A stretch of DNA of 64,000 bases from Todiramphus chloris collaris (Eukaryota; Chordata; Aves; Coraciiformes; Alcedinidae): positions 1,204,840 through 1,268,839 of the forward strand of contig JANVCC010000072.1 in the NCBI GenBank assembly GCA_025345505.1. The letters are read 5' to 3'. Shown here one piece after another: positions 54,928 through 64,000 of the stretch; the first letter of the stretch is position 1; every line of letters begins with the position of its first letter. Both the position numbers and the translations under genes were made by a program. Below the pieces are notes generated by a model, which had not been told where the DNA came from, did not search any database, and saw only the letters and a program-made list of their open reading frames with translations.

Positions 54928-56430
54928 CAACTCTACAAACCCCATCCTTCCAATCAGCAACAGGAGGTGATCAGTTGGTGACTTCTCCCCAATCCATTTC
55001 TGTGTATCTCCTCGTACAAAGGTCACTCAGATACACCCAGGCACAGGTCTGTCTTCCCACAGCCTTTCACCCTCTGATGGGGGAAGGGGATGCCGTAATT
55101 GTGCCACCTCACGTAGCCTTGAAGGATATTTCTAAATTGGGGTGCTCTACAGTCACTCTTGCTGCAGGTAGAAAATGATGTAAATGGTGCTTTTTACAGC
55201 ACACGCTGCACATCTATTTCTAACCATGTGCCGCCATTAAAAAGGAAGGTAAAATATTCACTTCCATGCTGTTTAATGAAGTCTTTAATGTACAATGGTG
55301 TCTGTCAGATGCTTTTTTAAAAATTCTATTCCAAAATAAGCCACAAAGAGAAGATGATGGTGTACTGTTCTGGATAAACAAACAAATGCCATGAAAGTCA
55401 CCCAGAATACCAATAAAAGAACATTTTAATACTTTGTTGCTTTCAGCTGCTACTGTGGAAGACTCACATTTTTAAGGATGGCATCATTTCTTCTTTCCAG
55501 CAGGTTTTCATGTGGAGAGTCACAGGGAGTACTTTCCAGTCTCCTCTATCCCAGGTAGACCTCTTCAGACTCCTGGGCGCTAAGCGCTGATTTTCCTTCG
55601 CTTCCTCTACTGGTTTCAGTATACAGCTGTATGCATGATAAAGGTCATAAAGATGCAAGGATAGTCAAAATCTATGTTTCACTAGAGCTGCTAGAGGAAT
55701 ACTAAATTGCAACACTCCACAGGCTAGCCAAACATCAGCTGCCAACAAAACACAGCAAAGAGGGCATCCTGGCCGCCCTGAAAATAGAAAGGCACGAGAG
55801 CACATGCATCTATAAGCAGAGAAAGAGATGATCAAGGAAATCAAACCATTGTCGCAGTTATATACTTTATGTATACAAAAATTTACATGCAGAATAAGGC
55901 TGAATCAAAGTATGTCAAAAGCATATGCAAAATTGAACATTGCCCTGAAGAATGGGGCTGGGATCGTAGAAAGAAAGGAAAGAGGGGAGGCTGCTGCACT
56001 GGTAGGAAAGACAGGTGCTGCTCTTGTGGGGAAGGGCTCTTCCTTCTCGGTGGCCATTGCTCTCTAACCACTTTTTGTTGGCAGTGGCGGCAGCAAACGT
56101 GGCTTTCTCAGGAACGCCGGGCAGAGAGGTCCCCGGTTGTTTGCACTCCACGGCAGCCCGCTTTGCCTGGAGTGATTCTGATGAAGACAAACCACCAGGG
56201 AACAAACACACACGGTGAAAAGGAAAAAAACAAAAGCAAGCAGAAACCCCTTGTGTTGCAGTACAGGCTTCAGAGTTAACGTGCTTTGTGACCGCTAAAG
56301 GCACTTCACGAACATTTTGCCATTTTCCGTCTCCTTAACAGGTAGAAGCTCAATGACTCCGACTCCTGATGAAAGGAACGCGGGGGGCAGGCTGTGACAA
56401 CGGTGACCGTGTAGCACGGCCGCGCTTGTA
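54928..56430. other. DNA between the CR1 copy and the PDP1 CpG island
   Basis: No gene recognised. GC content rises towards the PDP1 promoter. A possible acceptor-like site (TTTTTGTTGGCAG) precedes an open stretch at about 56084-56218, but there is no matching downstream donor or family resemblance to support an exon. Confidence 0.4.
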
Positions 56431-56435
56431 GGGCA

Positions 56436-56516
56436 ATGAGCTACCAACGCTACCACGGCTTTCCGTTCAGCTCCGACTTCATGCCGGGCAGGAGGCCGGG
56501 GTCAGCGCTCCTGTAA
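56436..56516 (+). other. 26-codon open frame at the edge of the PDP1 CpG island
   Basis: An ATG opens a frame reading MSYQRYHGFPFSSDF and MPGRRPGSALL before TAA. A possible donor (CCT followed by GTAAAT) overlaps its last codon, and a possible acceptor (GCTTGTAG) lies just before. I do not recognise the peptide. It could be an upstream first exon, a short ORF of a non-coding RNA, or chance in GC-rich DNA. Confidence 0.2.
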
Positions 56517-56746
56517 ATCACCGTTAATCACCGGTAACATCCTCCGGGGGTTGCTGCCAGCCGCAGGCACAGCAGCCCCGTCCTCTGCCTCTGGACGCGG
56601 GGTGCCGCAGGGCAGCCCGCCCTCGCCGCGCCTCGGCCACCCGTCCTGCCTGCCTCCCACCCTGCCTCAGGAGCGCGGCGGGGCGCGTCCCCTCACCGAG
56701 GGGCAGCTTCGGCCCGCTACCGCGGCGAGAAGGCGGAGGCAGGAGA

Positions 56747-56878
56747 GCTGAGGGGCGGCGGGGGCTGACGGGGAACGGAGGCTGAGGGGCGGCGGGGGGC
56801 TGACGGGGAGCGGAGGCTGAGGGGCGGCGGGGGGCTGACGGGGAGCGGGTGCTCAGAAACGGCGCGGGGCTGACGGGG
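56747..56878 (+). repeat. 34-35 bp minisatellite upstream of PDP1
   Basis: Units starting GCTGAGGGGCGGCGGGGG begin at 56747, 56781 and 56816, with a degenerate fourth unit at 56851. Each ends in a TGACGGGG(A) block. The reverse strand gives an artefactual repeating proline-rich frame. Confidence 0.93.
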
Positions 56879-56902
56879 GGGGGGGGGGGGGGGGGGGGGG
56901 GG
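56875..56902 (+). repeat. 28-base G run in the PDP1 CpG island
   Basis: An uninterrupted run of 28 G immediately follows the minisatellite, about 200 bases before the TATA box. It has strong G-quadruplex potential. The length is likely polymorphic or inaccurately assembled. Confidence 0.92.
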
Positions 56903-57129
56903 CGGTGACCTCTCCCCTCGGGCACACCCCGCGGGGGCGGGAGCATCGCGCCGGCACCGCATTCGCAGCTTCCCGCCCCTGCGCAATGCGCGCGCACGCA
57001 AGAACCAACCCGCCCCCCGCCGCCGCCGAGCCTCCGCGTCACGTGCCCTCCTTGCCCTCCCCGGCAGCCAATGGGCCGCGCGCCGCGGGCCCCGGGGCCT
57101 TTATAAGGCGCCGCGCAGGACGACATCTG

Positions 57130-57177
57130 CGAGCGCGAGGCGGTTGCGGCGGCCGTTGGCGGTTCCGGGAGCCGCGG
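57130..57177 (+). other. PDP1: PDP1 non-coding first exon (predicted)
   Basis: The start is estimated from the TATA box at 57102. The end is placed at the donor-like CGCGG followed by GTGCGT at 57178. Both boundaries need transcript support. Splicing from here to 60942 gives the short isoform beginning at 60986. Alternative first exons further into the CpG island are possible. Confidence 0.45.
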
Positions 57178-57721
57178 GTGCGTACGCGGGTCTCCGGCTG
57201 CCGGAGCCGCTCCCCTGTTCCGCTCGGGGGGCCGAGCTGAGCCATCCGGGAAGGGGGCCAGGTCTGTGCCCGCGAGGCCCGGGGAGGAAGAGGAGGGGGT
57301 CGCGCCGGGGGCGGGCGGCTGGGAGGGGAGGGGCGGCCATGTCGGGGCCGCGCGGCGCCTGAGGGGGTAGCGGTCTCTGCCGCGGCGACGCCCAGCGTCC
57401 GGCGGGCGGGCCCTGCCTGTGGCGAGCGGGAGCGGTGCCGCTTCTCTGCCGGAAGGGAGAAGGGGGCCGGCGGGTGGGCGCTGGCCGCCGAGCTGTCGGT
57501 GGGGCTGCTCCGGGCGCGTCGCGGCGGGGCTGGCTCGCTCCCATCGCCCGGCGGGCGGGAGGCGGCAGCGCGGCTGGTGCCTGTGTGCGCGTCCTCTCTG
57601 TCGTTCCTACTGCGTGTCGGAGCTCTCCGTCTCCTCTAACAAACTCTCTGCCTTGCTTCTCCCCCGCACCCCCCTCCCGGGCTTCTGCTTTGTGGATGTT
57701 GGCGGCTTCTTGTTGTGACAG

Positions 57722-57756
57722 GAGAATGTGTGTGTGTCCCGGGCCCAGGCGGATCG
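57722..57756 (+). CDS. PDP1: PDP1 alternative exon encoding the N-terminal extension
   Basis: An ATG at 57726 encodes MCVCPGPRRI, the known N-terminus of the long human PDP1 isoform, and ends one base into a codon at donor GTATGT (57757). Joined to 60942 it continues AIPVRSSRLPLLSDA and then MPAPA in frame, adding 25 residues as in human. The junction residue is alanine here and glycine in human. The sequence CTTCTTGTTGTGACAG just before 57722 is a fair acceptor, so it may be a cassette exon, or it may be the end of a longer first exon starting within the CpG island. The coding part is 57726-57756. Confidence 0.88.
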
Positions 57757-60700
57757 GTATGTATCTCGCACCGGTACGCGCTGGGCTCGGGGGACGGATG
57801 GGACCCGGGGAAGGCACTGCTAGGCTGGGCTGTGTCCGAGGGCTGAGACCTGGCCGGAGAGAAGGATGAACGGTTCTGCTTGTCTTGAATGTTTCTTGTT
57901 CCTCTTTTCCGCCCTCTCCAACAGGCTAATTCATTCAGGTCTGTCAGCGGCTGAAGGGCACTTGGGGTGTTTTTATTTGAAGCCATGGATGTCTTTGGCA
58001 CAGTCAAGGCAGGTGTTTTGGAGCAGCCTATCCGGGCATCATCATTTGGCCTTAATAGCACAGTTGTAACAAGTACTTATTAAAGTGAGGGGTAACATTT
58101 TCTGAATTTTTTTTTTCAGAGTAGTACTACACAAACCTGTAAACTGACCATCTGACTCATTATTGGCTATATTATATTGGTAGACTGAAAAGTAAGATTT
58201 TTATGGCCTTCTGGGCTTGGAGAGGTATTTAATACTGATTTGATTGTAATCTCTTGATGAATCTTGATTGGATTTTAAAATTTCTACTTAATCTCTTTTT
58301 CTTCTCTGCTGTCTTTTGATCAGCCATAATGAACTTGGGATGCCAAATTAATTGTTTAAGGGCTAGTTGGAGTGTCTGGTTATATTTGGGGCATCCATGT
58401 TGTGGGAATAAGTGGGAGAGACTTAGAATAATTTAATTTCAGGTTTGCAAGCGTGAGTAAGTAAGTCATAAAATCCATCTGGGTTGTATATGAAACAGTT
58501 ATCTTAAGATGGCATGGATCTTTAAGTGATACAGGCTGTGGAAAATTTGATGCTGACTTCATACTGCTTCATTTTGTATTTCATGTGATATTTAATAAAC
58601 CGATGATTAAAAATCAGCACTGTATCGTCTGGTGGCACTGCAGAGCCCCTCTAACAGTAATACACTTTTCTTTGTGGTGGACTAACAGCAAAACCATCAG
58701 AACAATTGCTGTGGCACCATGTAAGGGTCAGTACTGAACAGAAATGCTTAGCCAGGAGAACATGGTTCAGTTAGAGTCTAATGGGAGACCAGTGTTGAAC
58801 CTGAGGTCGTGTTGTAGGCCAGGCACGGTTCTGTAGAACCTTGAGGCTACTGTTCTGTAAGCACAATTGTTGCTTTTCAAATGTCATATAAGGAAATATA
58901 CATAACTGTTACCAAAATAGCTTCCTTAAAATTAGAAGGCAGTGAATAAATGTTAAAATCTATATTTGGAGTTGCTGTGTACTTCAGTCATGCTCTATGC
59001 ACGTGAAGCTTGGGCTAGAGAAATAGACTTTCTGGGAAGCAAATGGCTAATGTAAATTTAGTACGCATTTGGAAGCTCAAACCAATACACTGCTGCTGAG
59101 TGTCTGTACAGCTGGCTGTGACCCACAGGGCTACAACCAGAGCTCTTCCTGGTATCTGAACAACAGAATACTGGACAGTTCAGTCTTCATAGCTGTCAGT
59201 GGGAGCCCTGGGAGAGGCCAATGGACAAAAATTCATGTCAATCTCAGTTGAGACTGATAGTCACTAATACTAGGAAGCCAGTGGAGTGGTATGAAGATGA
59301 ATGCTGCTTTGCTTTCAGCCCTTGGGTATCTTGTAACAGAAAGAAGCTCCAATCCTGGTTACTCAAAACAAGCAGGCTTGGAGGGAGGACTGACTTGCTT
59401 CCTTCTCTTGCAACGCAGAATGGGGTGAAGCTTCATGTCTTTCCAGATGCTTCTCAGCTGGCCCAGGTGATCAGAATCCTGTATCAGAAGCTATGGAAAG
59501 CTTACAGAATTAGGGTGATTGCAGAATGAAGTTCCTCCTATGTCGCATGATCTTTTAGACTGAGTACTGGGGCTTACTGCATATTCTATAGTAGTTGTCT
59601 CATCTGAGATACTGATATGTCTGCTTGGCTTAAAGGTAATCTGTTTAGTGACTGAAGCACCTTGCACAGCACAGCAGTGTCCAGTTTTTCAGCAGAACTA
59701 AATCTGAGGTACACTGGTGCTGACAGACTAGCACTTATGACTGTAGTAAGCATGGTGTAAGAGAATTTGCAATGGTCTTTTCTAAGAAGCAGCTTTTATG
59801 ATGAGACTTGGTCACAAAAGTTGGAAAGGGAAAACTGAATTCCCCATAACTGCGTACTTCACACAAGGCACAGTTCAACTTTTTTCTATTATTGAATTGT
59901 TTTCTCAAGTGTGATGTTGTAAAGGCTTTCTGATAATGAAGCATAGTGAATAAGAAATTTAAGAGGCTCTCACGCTAATGGGGTGATTGGGTATTTAAAT
60001 AGGGACTAGGAAGAATATGTTAGAATAATCTTTCTAAAGAGGAATCACATTATAAGGGAAGTGCTGTGGGGGTTTTTGAGATGTGGCAAAAAGTAGTAGA
60101 ATACTTTTTTACTAAACTTAATAGTTTGACACTGAATTAGCTTTGGGCTATTGTGCAGGGTTCTTTTTGCATGGAAGCAAACACAGCTCATGTAGTCCTT
60201 CAACTGAGCAGCTTTTTAAAGCAATTTATACTCCTAAAATTTGGTGAGGTAGATCAGCAGCTAGTAGGAGATGCCTCTGCTTTTTACCTGCTGTATTTTT
60301 ACCTGATAAGATGGGAAATTGCTCCACAGACCGCTTGTGGCCATTTAATCTGTGCACCATGGTGTCACAAGTTTGAAGTTTTACACGTGAAAGGTAGGAG
60401 AAGAAACAATCTGCTGCTGACTTGTGATTGTCTAAAGAATATCTGCTGTCTGCGACCTGCTGCTTGCTTTTGTTTAAACCATCTTCATCTTAAACCCAGT
60501 TGTATGTCATCTCAGAATCTTACTGTTAGATGTTTTACCTCTTCAGCTTAATAAAAGACAGTTTTTGTCCCTGTCAGCTGGGAAACCAGCAAGAAAGCAA
60601 ATTTCCATAAGTCTTGTAGAAGGTGGCAATACTGTAGAGTGCTCCATGCTAAATGTCTTAGGGTTTGCTTAAAGCTGCACTGTATGTCTGGGTGATGTTT

Positions 60701-60941
60701 TCACTCCCTGCCTGCTACCTGAGCAGGTCTAAGAACTGAAGTATGTCAAACTTCAGCATGGCATAAGTTGTAGCTCAATGTAGCATCTGTAAACAAGTGT
60801 TTCTTAAGGCCTGTGAAATTATGAACTCCATATAATAATCAACTTTTTAGTGGCTGTAAATGTTATAGCAGAGTTCTGGGGGGGGGGGGGGATAAACCTG
60901 TTAGCTGTGTCCCTAAGCATAGTTGTTCTCTTGTCTTTCAG
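57757..60941 (+). other. PDP1: PDP1 intron between alternative exon and main exon
   Basis: About 3.2 kb, AT-rich after the CpG island ends near 57620-57850. I recognise no repeat family or RNA gene. A 14-base G run at 60878-60891 lies 50 bases before the acceptor. Open frames at 59221-59529 and 60153-60551 match no family I know. The acceptor is preceded by a good pyrimidine tract (TTCTCTTGTCTTTCAG). Confidence 0.75.
60878..60891 (+). repeat. 14-base G run upstream of PDP1 main-exon acceptor
   Basis: A run of 14 G lies 50-63 bases before the acceptor of the coding exon, close to the usual branch-point zone. Confidence 0.88.
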
Positions 60942-60985
60942 CAATTCCAGTCCGAAGCTCCAGGCTACCGTTGTTGTCTGATGCC
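60942..60985 (+). other. PDP1: 5' part of the PDP1 main exon: UTR or extension coding
   Basis: These 44 bases follow the acceptor TTTCAG. In transcripts with the alternative exon they code AIPVRSSRLPLLSDA, whose first codon is shared across the junction. In transcripts from the non-coding first exon they are 5' UTR. They contain an upstream ATG at 60981. Confidence 0.85.
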
Positions 60986-61016
60986 ATGCCAGCACCAGCT
61001 CATCTGTTCCCATTGA
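60981..61016 (+). other. PDP1: Upstream ORF overlapping the PDP1 start codon
   Basis: An ATG at 60981, five bases before the main ATG and in a different frame, opens an 11-codon frame (MPCQHQLICSH) ending in TGA at 61014-61016. Its -3 base is C, a weak context, while the main ATG has G at -3, so leaky scanning is likely. Any effect on translation is inferred. Confidence 0.7.
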
Positions 61017-62593
61017 TTCGTAACTGTGAGATTAGCAGAATATGCAGTACTGTGTGTTACTGCCACCATAAACATCTCTGTTGTTTATCATCTCATTTTG
61101 CTCACAGTCACTTCAGATATGCACCTCAGAAGAAATTTGCAGCACTTTGTAGGCCAAAGGAAGACTTTAATCACTTTATTCACATGAGGGATTATGCTTC
61201 GACACCACAAAGATTTTACCTCACTCCTCCACAGGTCAACAGCATTCTGAAGGCAAATGAATACAGTTTCAAAGTCCCAGAATTTGATGGTAAAAATGTA
61301 AGCTCTGTCCTTGGATTTGATAGCAACCAATTGCCTGCTAATGCTCCAATAGAAGACCGGAGGAGTGCTGCCACTTGCTTACAGTCAAGAGGAATGCTTC
61401 TGGGTGTGTTTGATGGCCACGCAGGTTGCGCTTGTGCTCAAGCTGTCAGTGAAAGACTGTTCTACTACATTGCTGTCTCTTTGTTACCTCACGAGACTTT
61501 ACTTGAAATAGAGAATGCTGTGGAAAGTGGCAGAGCTCTGTTGCCCATTTTACAGTGGCACAAGCATCCCAATGATTACTTCAGCAAAGAAGCTTCGAAG
61601 CTTTACTTCAACAGCCTAAGAACTTACTGGCAGGAGCTCATTGATCTCAACAGTGGAGAGACTACCGATGTTAAAGAAGCTTTAATTAATGCTTTTAAGA
61701 GGCTTGATAATGATATTTCTTTGGAAGCCCAAGTAGGAGATCCAAATTCTTTTCTCAATTACCTAGTACTGCGAGTAGCATTTTCTGGGGCAACTGCTTG
61801 TGTGGCTCATGTGGATGGTGTTGACTTGCACATTGCAAACACAGGTGATAGTAGGGCAATGCTTGGCGTTCAGGAAGAAGATGGATCCTGGTCTGCAGTT
61901 AACCTGTCCTATGACCACAATGCACAAAATGAACATGAAGTGGAACGTGTGAAAATGGAGCATCCCAAGTCTGAAGAGAAAAGCCTTGTGAAACAAGATC
62001 GTCTCTTAGGTCTCCTGATGCCTTTCAGAGCTTTTGGTGATGTGAAGTTTAAATGGAGTATTGAACTACAGAAGAGGGTGGTAGAATCGGGCCCAGATCA
62101 GCTGAATGACAATGAATATACAAAGTTTATTCCTCCAAACTATCACACTCCCCCATACCTCACAGCTGAGCCAGAAGTCATATATCACAAATTACGGCCA
62201 CAGGATAAGTTCCTGGTTTTGGCCACAGATGGGCTGTGGGAGACAATGCACAGGCAAGATGTGGCTAGAATTGTAGGGGAGTACCTCACTGGTGTTCACC
62301 ACCAACAGCCAATCGCTGTTGGTGGCTATAAGGTAACTTTGGGACAGATGCATGGTCTCCTAACTGAAAGGAGGGCAAGAATCTCTTCAGTATTTGAAGA
62401 CCAGAATGCAGCGACTCACCTGATACGCCACGCAGTGGGTAACAATGAGTTTGGCACTGTGGATCATGAACGTCTCTCCAAGATGCTTAGTCTTCCAGAA
62501 GAGCTGGCTCGAATGTATAGAGATGACATGACAATTATCGTAGTGCAGTTCAACTCGCATGTTATAGGTGCATGTCAAGATGAGGAACTGTGA
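60986..62593 (+). CDS. PDP1: PDP1, pyruvate dehydrogenase phosphatase catalytic subunit 1
   Basis: PDP1 is a Mg/Mn-dependent PP2C-family serine phosphatase of the mitochondrial matrix. It removes phosphate from the E1-alpha subunit and so reactivates the pyruvate dehydrogenase complex. Calcium promotes its binding to the E2 lipoyl domain. The main protein is 535 residues (560 with the alternative exon), all in one exon starting at 60942. Residues 1 to about 70 are a divergent, basic, cysteine-containing mitochondrial presequence. The PP2C core shows EDRRSAAT (metal ligand D124), VFDGHAG (D143), NTGDSRAMLG (about 285-294), ATDGLWE (D415) and RDDMTIIVV (D513). It is two residues shorter than human, where TDIDVKEAL is TDVKEAL here. 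The ATG at 60986 has a purine at -3 and matches human MPAP. The upstream part of the open frame (60923-60941) is intronic. Confidence 0.98.
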   Translation: MPAPAHLFPLIRNCEISRICSTVCYCHHKHLCCLSSHFAHSHFRYAPQKKFAALCRPKEDFNHFIHMRDYASTPQRFYLTPPQVNSILKANEYSFKVPEFDGKNVSSVLGFDSNQLPANAPIEDRRSAATCLQSRGMLLGVFDGHAGCACAQAVSERLFYYIAVSLLPHETLLEIENAVESGRALLPILQWHKHPNDYFSKEASKLYFNSLRTYWQELIDLNSGETTDVKEALINAFKRLDNDISLEAQVGDPNSFLNYLVLRVAFSGATACVAHVDGVDLHIANTGDSRAMLGVQEEDGSWSAVNLSYDHNAQNEHEVERVKMEHPKSEEKSLVKQDRLLGLLMPFRAFGDVKFKWSIELQKRVVESGPDQLNDNEYTKFIPPNYHTPPYLTAEPEVIYHKLRPQDKFLVLATDGLWETMHRQDVARIVGEYLTGVHHQQPIAVGGYKVTLGQMHGLLTERRARISSVFEDQNAATHLIRHAVGNNEFGTVDHERLSKMLSLPEELARMYRDDMTIIVVQFNSHVIGACQDEEL

Positions 62594-64000
62594 ATCCAAT
62601 GTTGTGCACTAGTTACCAAAGTTGTAACAATGGCCAGTATGAGCAGCAAATAAAAACCAACTACACCACAATAATCCCCCCCCCCGAATCCTTCAGCAAA
62701 CAAATTGGTTGCTTGCTACATTCAGCATATCTATTGTTCCTGCCTTCCCCCAGAGCTCTAAATACATGGGAAGTGCCATTGACATAATACAAACTCGAAG
62801 AGGATATCACAGCTTGGTGAAAGGGTTTTGTAATTATTTTGCACTATCAATTCCAATGAATGCTGCTAGAACAATGTCTTGATTTTGGCAGACTTGGATG
62901 AGGGAGGGAATGAGGATAAGCAACTATCAAAGATCTGGCTGTCAAAGAAACAAAGCCTGTTTATAAAGATCTATAAATATCTATGCGGTATCTTAAAGAT
63001 GAGTAAAAAGGAGTATTGTTGACTTCTTACAGGGCTAATTCTTGTGAAGTAGATATGGTTACTTGTGAATATATTGTCTACTGTTTCTTCTAAGTAGAAG
63101 GTCACTTCAAGTCAGTCTTCAGTGTAACAAAGTTGTCTCACTTTCATATAGACAATGTCATTCACTTCAGAATATTTGTCTAAGTGTTGACTTCCAATGC
63201 CAGGTCTAAGCCATAATCAATACCTGAGATTCTGTTACAGCTTAATCATATCATATACATGGTGACTTCTAAACTTACTGTGCATTAATAGTTTCTTGGC
63301 TGTGTGTTTCTGCACAACTTGTAGGGCAATAATACATTACAACATGCAGGAAGATACCAGATAACTTTGCAGAGAACTTCAGCTTGCAGAATGAAAAAAT
63401 CTTTCAGACTTTTCAGAAAGTCAGTATTGTTGGTCAAGACTGTTGGCTTTCTTAAAGGTCATGTCCTTTATGGACTGCACCCCTGTCTCTGATGTTACTT
63501 ATCTGGTAAATACATTTTCACCTGAAAAGGTCAGGAAATCCTTGCTACCCTTTGTGGCTTTGTAATTTGCACTCATTTTCACTTTGGCTGTTTCAAATGA
63601 TCACACATTGGATGTCTTGCACTTGAACTAATTTTTGTAAGTCAAGTTAAAACTACAAATTAAGTACAGCTTGTAAATAGTTTTATTTGGGAAACTAATT
63701 GGCATGCATGTGTATGTTTAATGGCTTTTTCTATCAACTTTATTAGCAGCTCTGTTTCTGGACAGCTGTTGTGTGCATGTTCTTACAGTCCAGAATGTTA
63801 CCACAGAGCAAACTCTGAAATGGATCTCTCTGGGTTGTAATGATTGCATTTGAGCTTCAGTTTGGCTATAACTTGTGTGCATATAGTTGTCGGGCTTCTA
63901 GCTGTAAAGTAGGGACTGACAATTGTTCTGGAGAACAATGATAGGTCAGCTTTTTCACTTTTCTGAGGTGTTTCAGTTAAAATATCTCCCTAGACTAGCT
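62594..64000 (+). other. PDP1: PDP1 3' UTR, continuing beyond the window
   Basis: This is AT-rich sequence with no open frame of note. The first AATAAA is at 62649-62654, only 56 bases after the stop, and is followed by a short C run at about 62676-62684. Human PDP1 has a long 3' UTR, so most of this stretch is probably transcribed UTR with the main poly(A) site further on. Confidence 0.6.

Larger units (their letters stand above)
56430..57620 (+). promoter_or_regulatory. PDP1: CpG-island promoter of PDP1
   Basis: A dense CpG stretch covers the PDP1 start. Core elements in order are a GC box (CCCGCCCCT) at 56972-56980, two NRF1-like half sites (TGCGCA and TGCGCG separated by one base) near 56980-56992, a CACGTG E-box at 57040-57045, CCAAT at 57068-57072, and a TATA box (TTATAAGG) at 57101-57108. 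The TATA position predicts a start near 57130. An E-box and NRF1-like sites suit a nuclear gene for a mitochondrial enzyme. The motif roles are inferred. Confidence 0.8.

Noticed and set aside
56390..56470. Possible tRNA-like sequence on the minus strand (GGTAGC-type words)
   Set aside because: No B-box (GGTTCGAATCC-type) motif and no foldable acceptor stem could be found.
56524..57817. Long proline- and arginine-rich open frames on the minus strand of the PDP1 CpG island
   Set aside because: They are produced by GC-rich sequence and the minisatellite, are antisense to the promoter and show no domain.
60923..60985. PDP1 open frame extended upstream of the ATG at 60986
   Set aside because: It starts at a TTG inside the intron and crosses the acceptor at 60941. 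The MPAP start matches human, and the real extension comes from the spliced exon at 57726.

Overview
This window is vertebrate nuclear DNA, and the repeat content identifies it as avian. There are five CR1 LINE fragments and two copies of an ERVL-type LTR that I recognise from bird genomes. Two genes lie in tandem on the + strand, TMEM67 (meckelin) and then PDP1 (pyruvate dehydrogenase phosphatase catalytic subunit 1). As I recall, this is also their order on human chromosome 8q22. The sequence does not let me name the bird species.

Positions 1-30275: TMEM67 without its first exon. Exons 2 to 28 could all be placed by reading across canonical AG/GT splice sites and comparing with human meckelin from memory. 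Every exon length adds up to the human coding coordinates without a gap, with exon ends at c.312, c.406, c.506 and so on to a stop at c.2988. The predicted full protein is therefore 995 residues, of which about 921 codons including the stop are here. The introns are AT-rich and hold two CR1 copies in opposite orientations, one solo LTR and several long homopolymer runs.

Positions 30276-56400: an intergenic stretch of about 26 kb in which I recognise no gene. It is AT-rich up to about 33 kb, clearly more GC-rich from about 33.4 to 48 kb, and intermediate after that. It holds a second LTR, three CR1 fragments, a (GGAA)n microsatellite broken by a 10-N gap, a 16-bp tandem repeat, and a few short motif clusters that could be regulatory. 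The many short open frames here look like chance.

Positions 56400-64000: the CpG-island promoter of PDP1, a non-coding first exon, a short alternative exon encoding an N-terminal extension, a 3.2 kb intron, one large exon with the whole main coding sequence, and the start of a 3' UTR that probably runs past the window. The promoter region carries a 34-35 bp minisatellite and a 28-base G run.

Meckelin is a ciliary transition-zone membrane protein and PDP1 is a mitochondrial matrix phosphatase. They are neighbours by conserved synteny, not by shared pathway. I found no evidence of a novel biological system. The most useful leads are the two N-termini and overlapping upstream ORF of PDP1, its G-rich promoter repeat, the sense-oriented LTR in TMEM67, and some candidate regulatory clusters.
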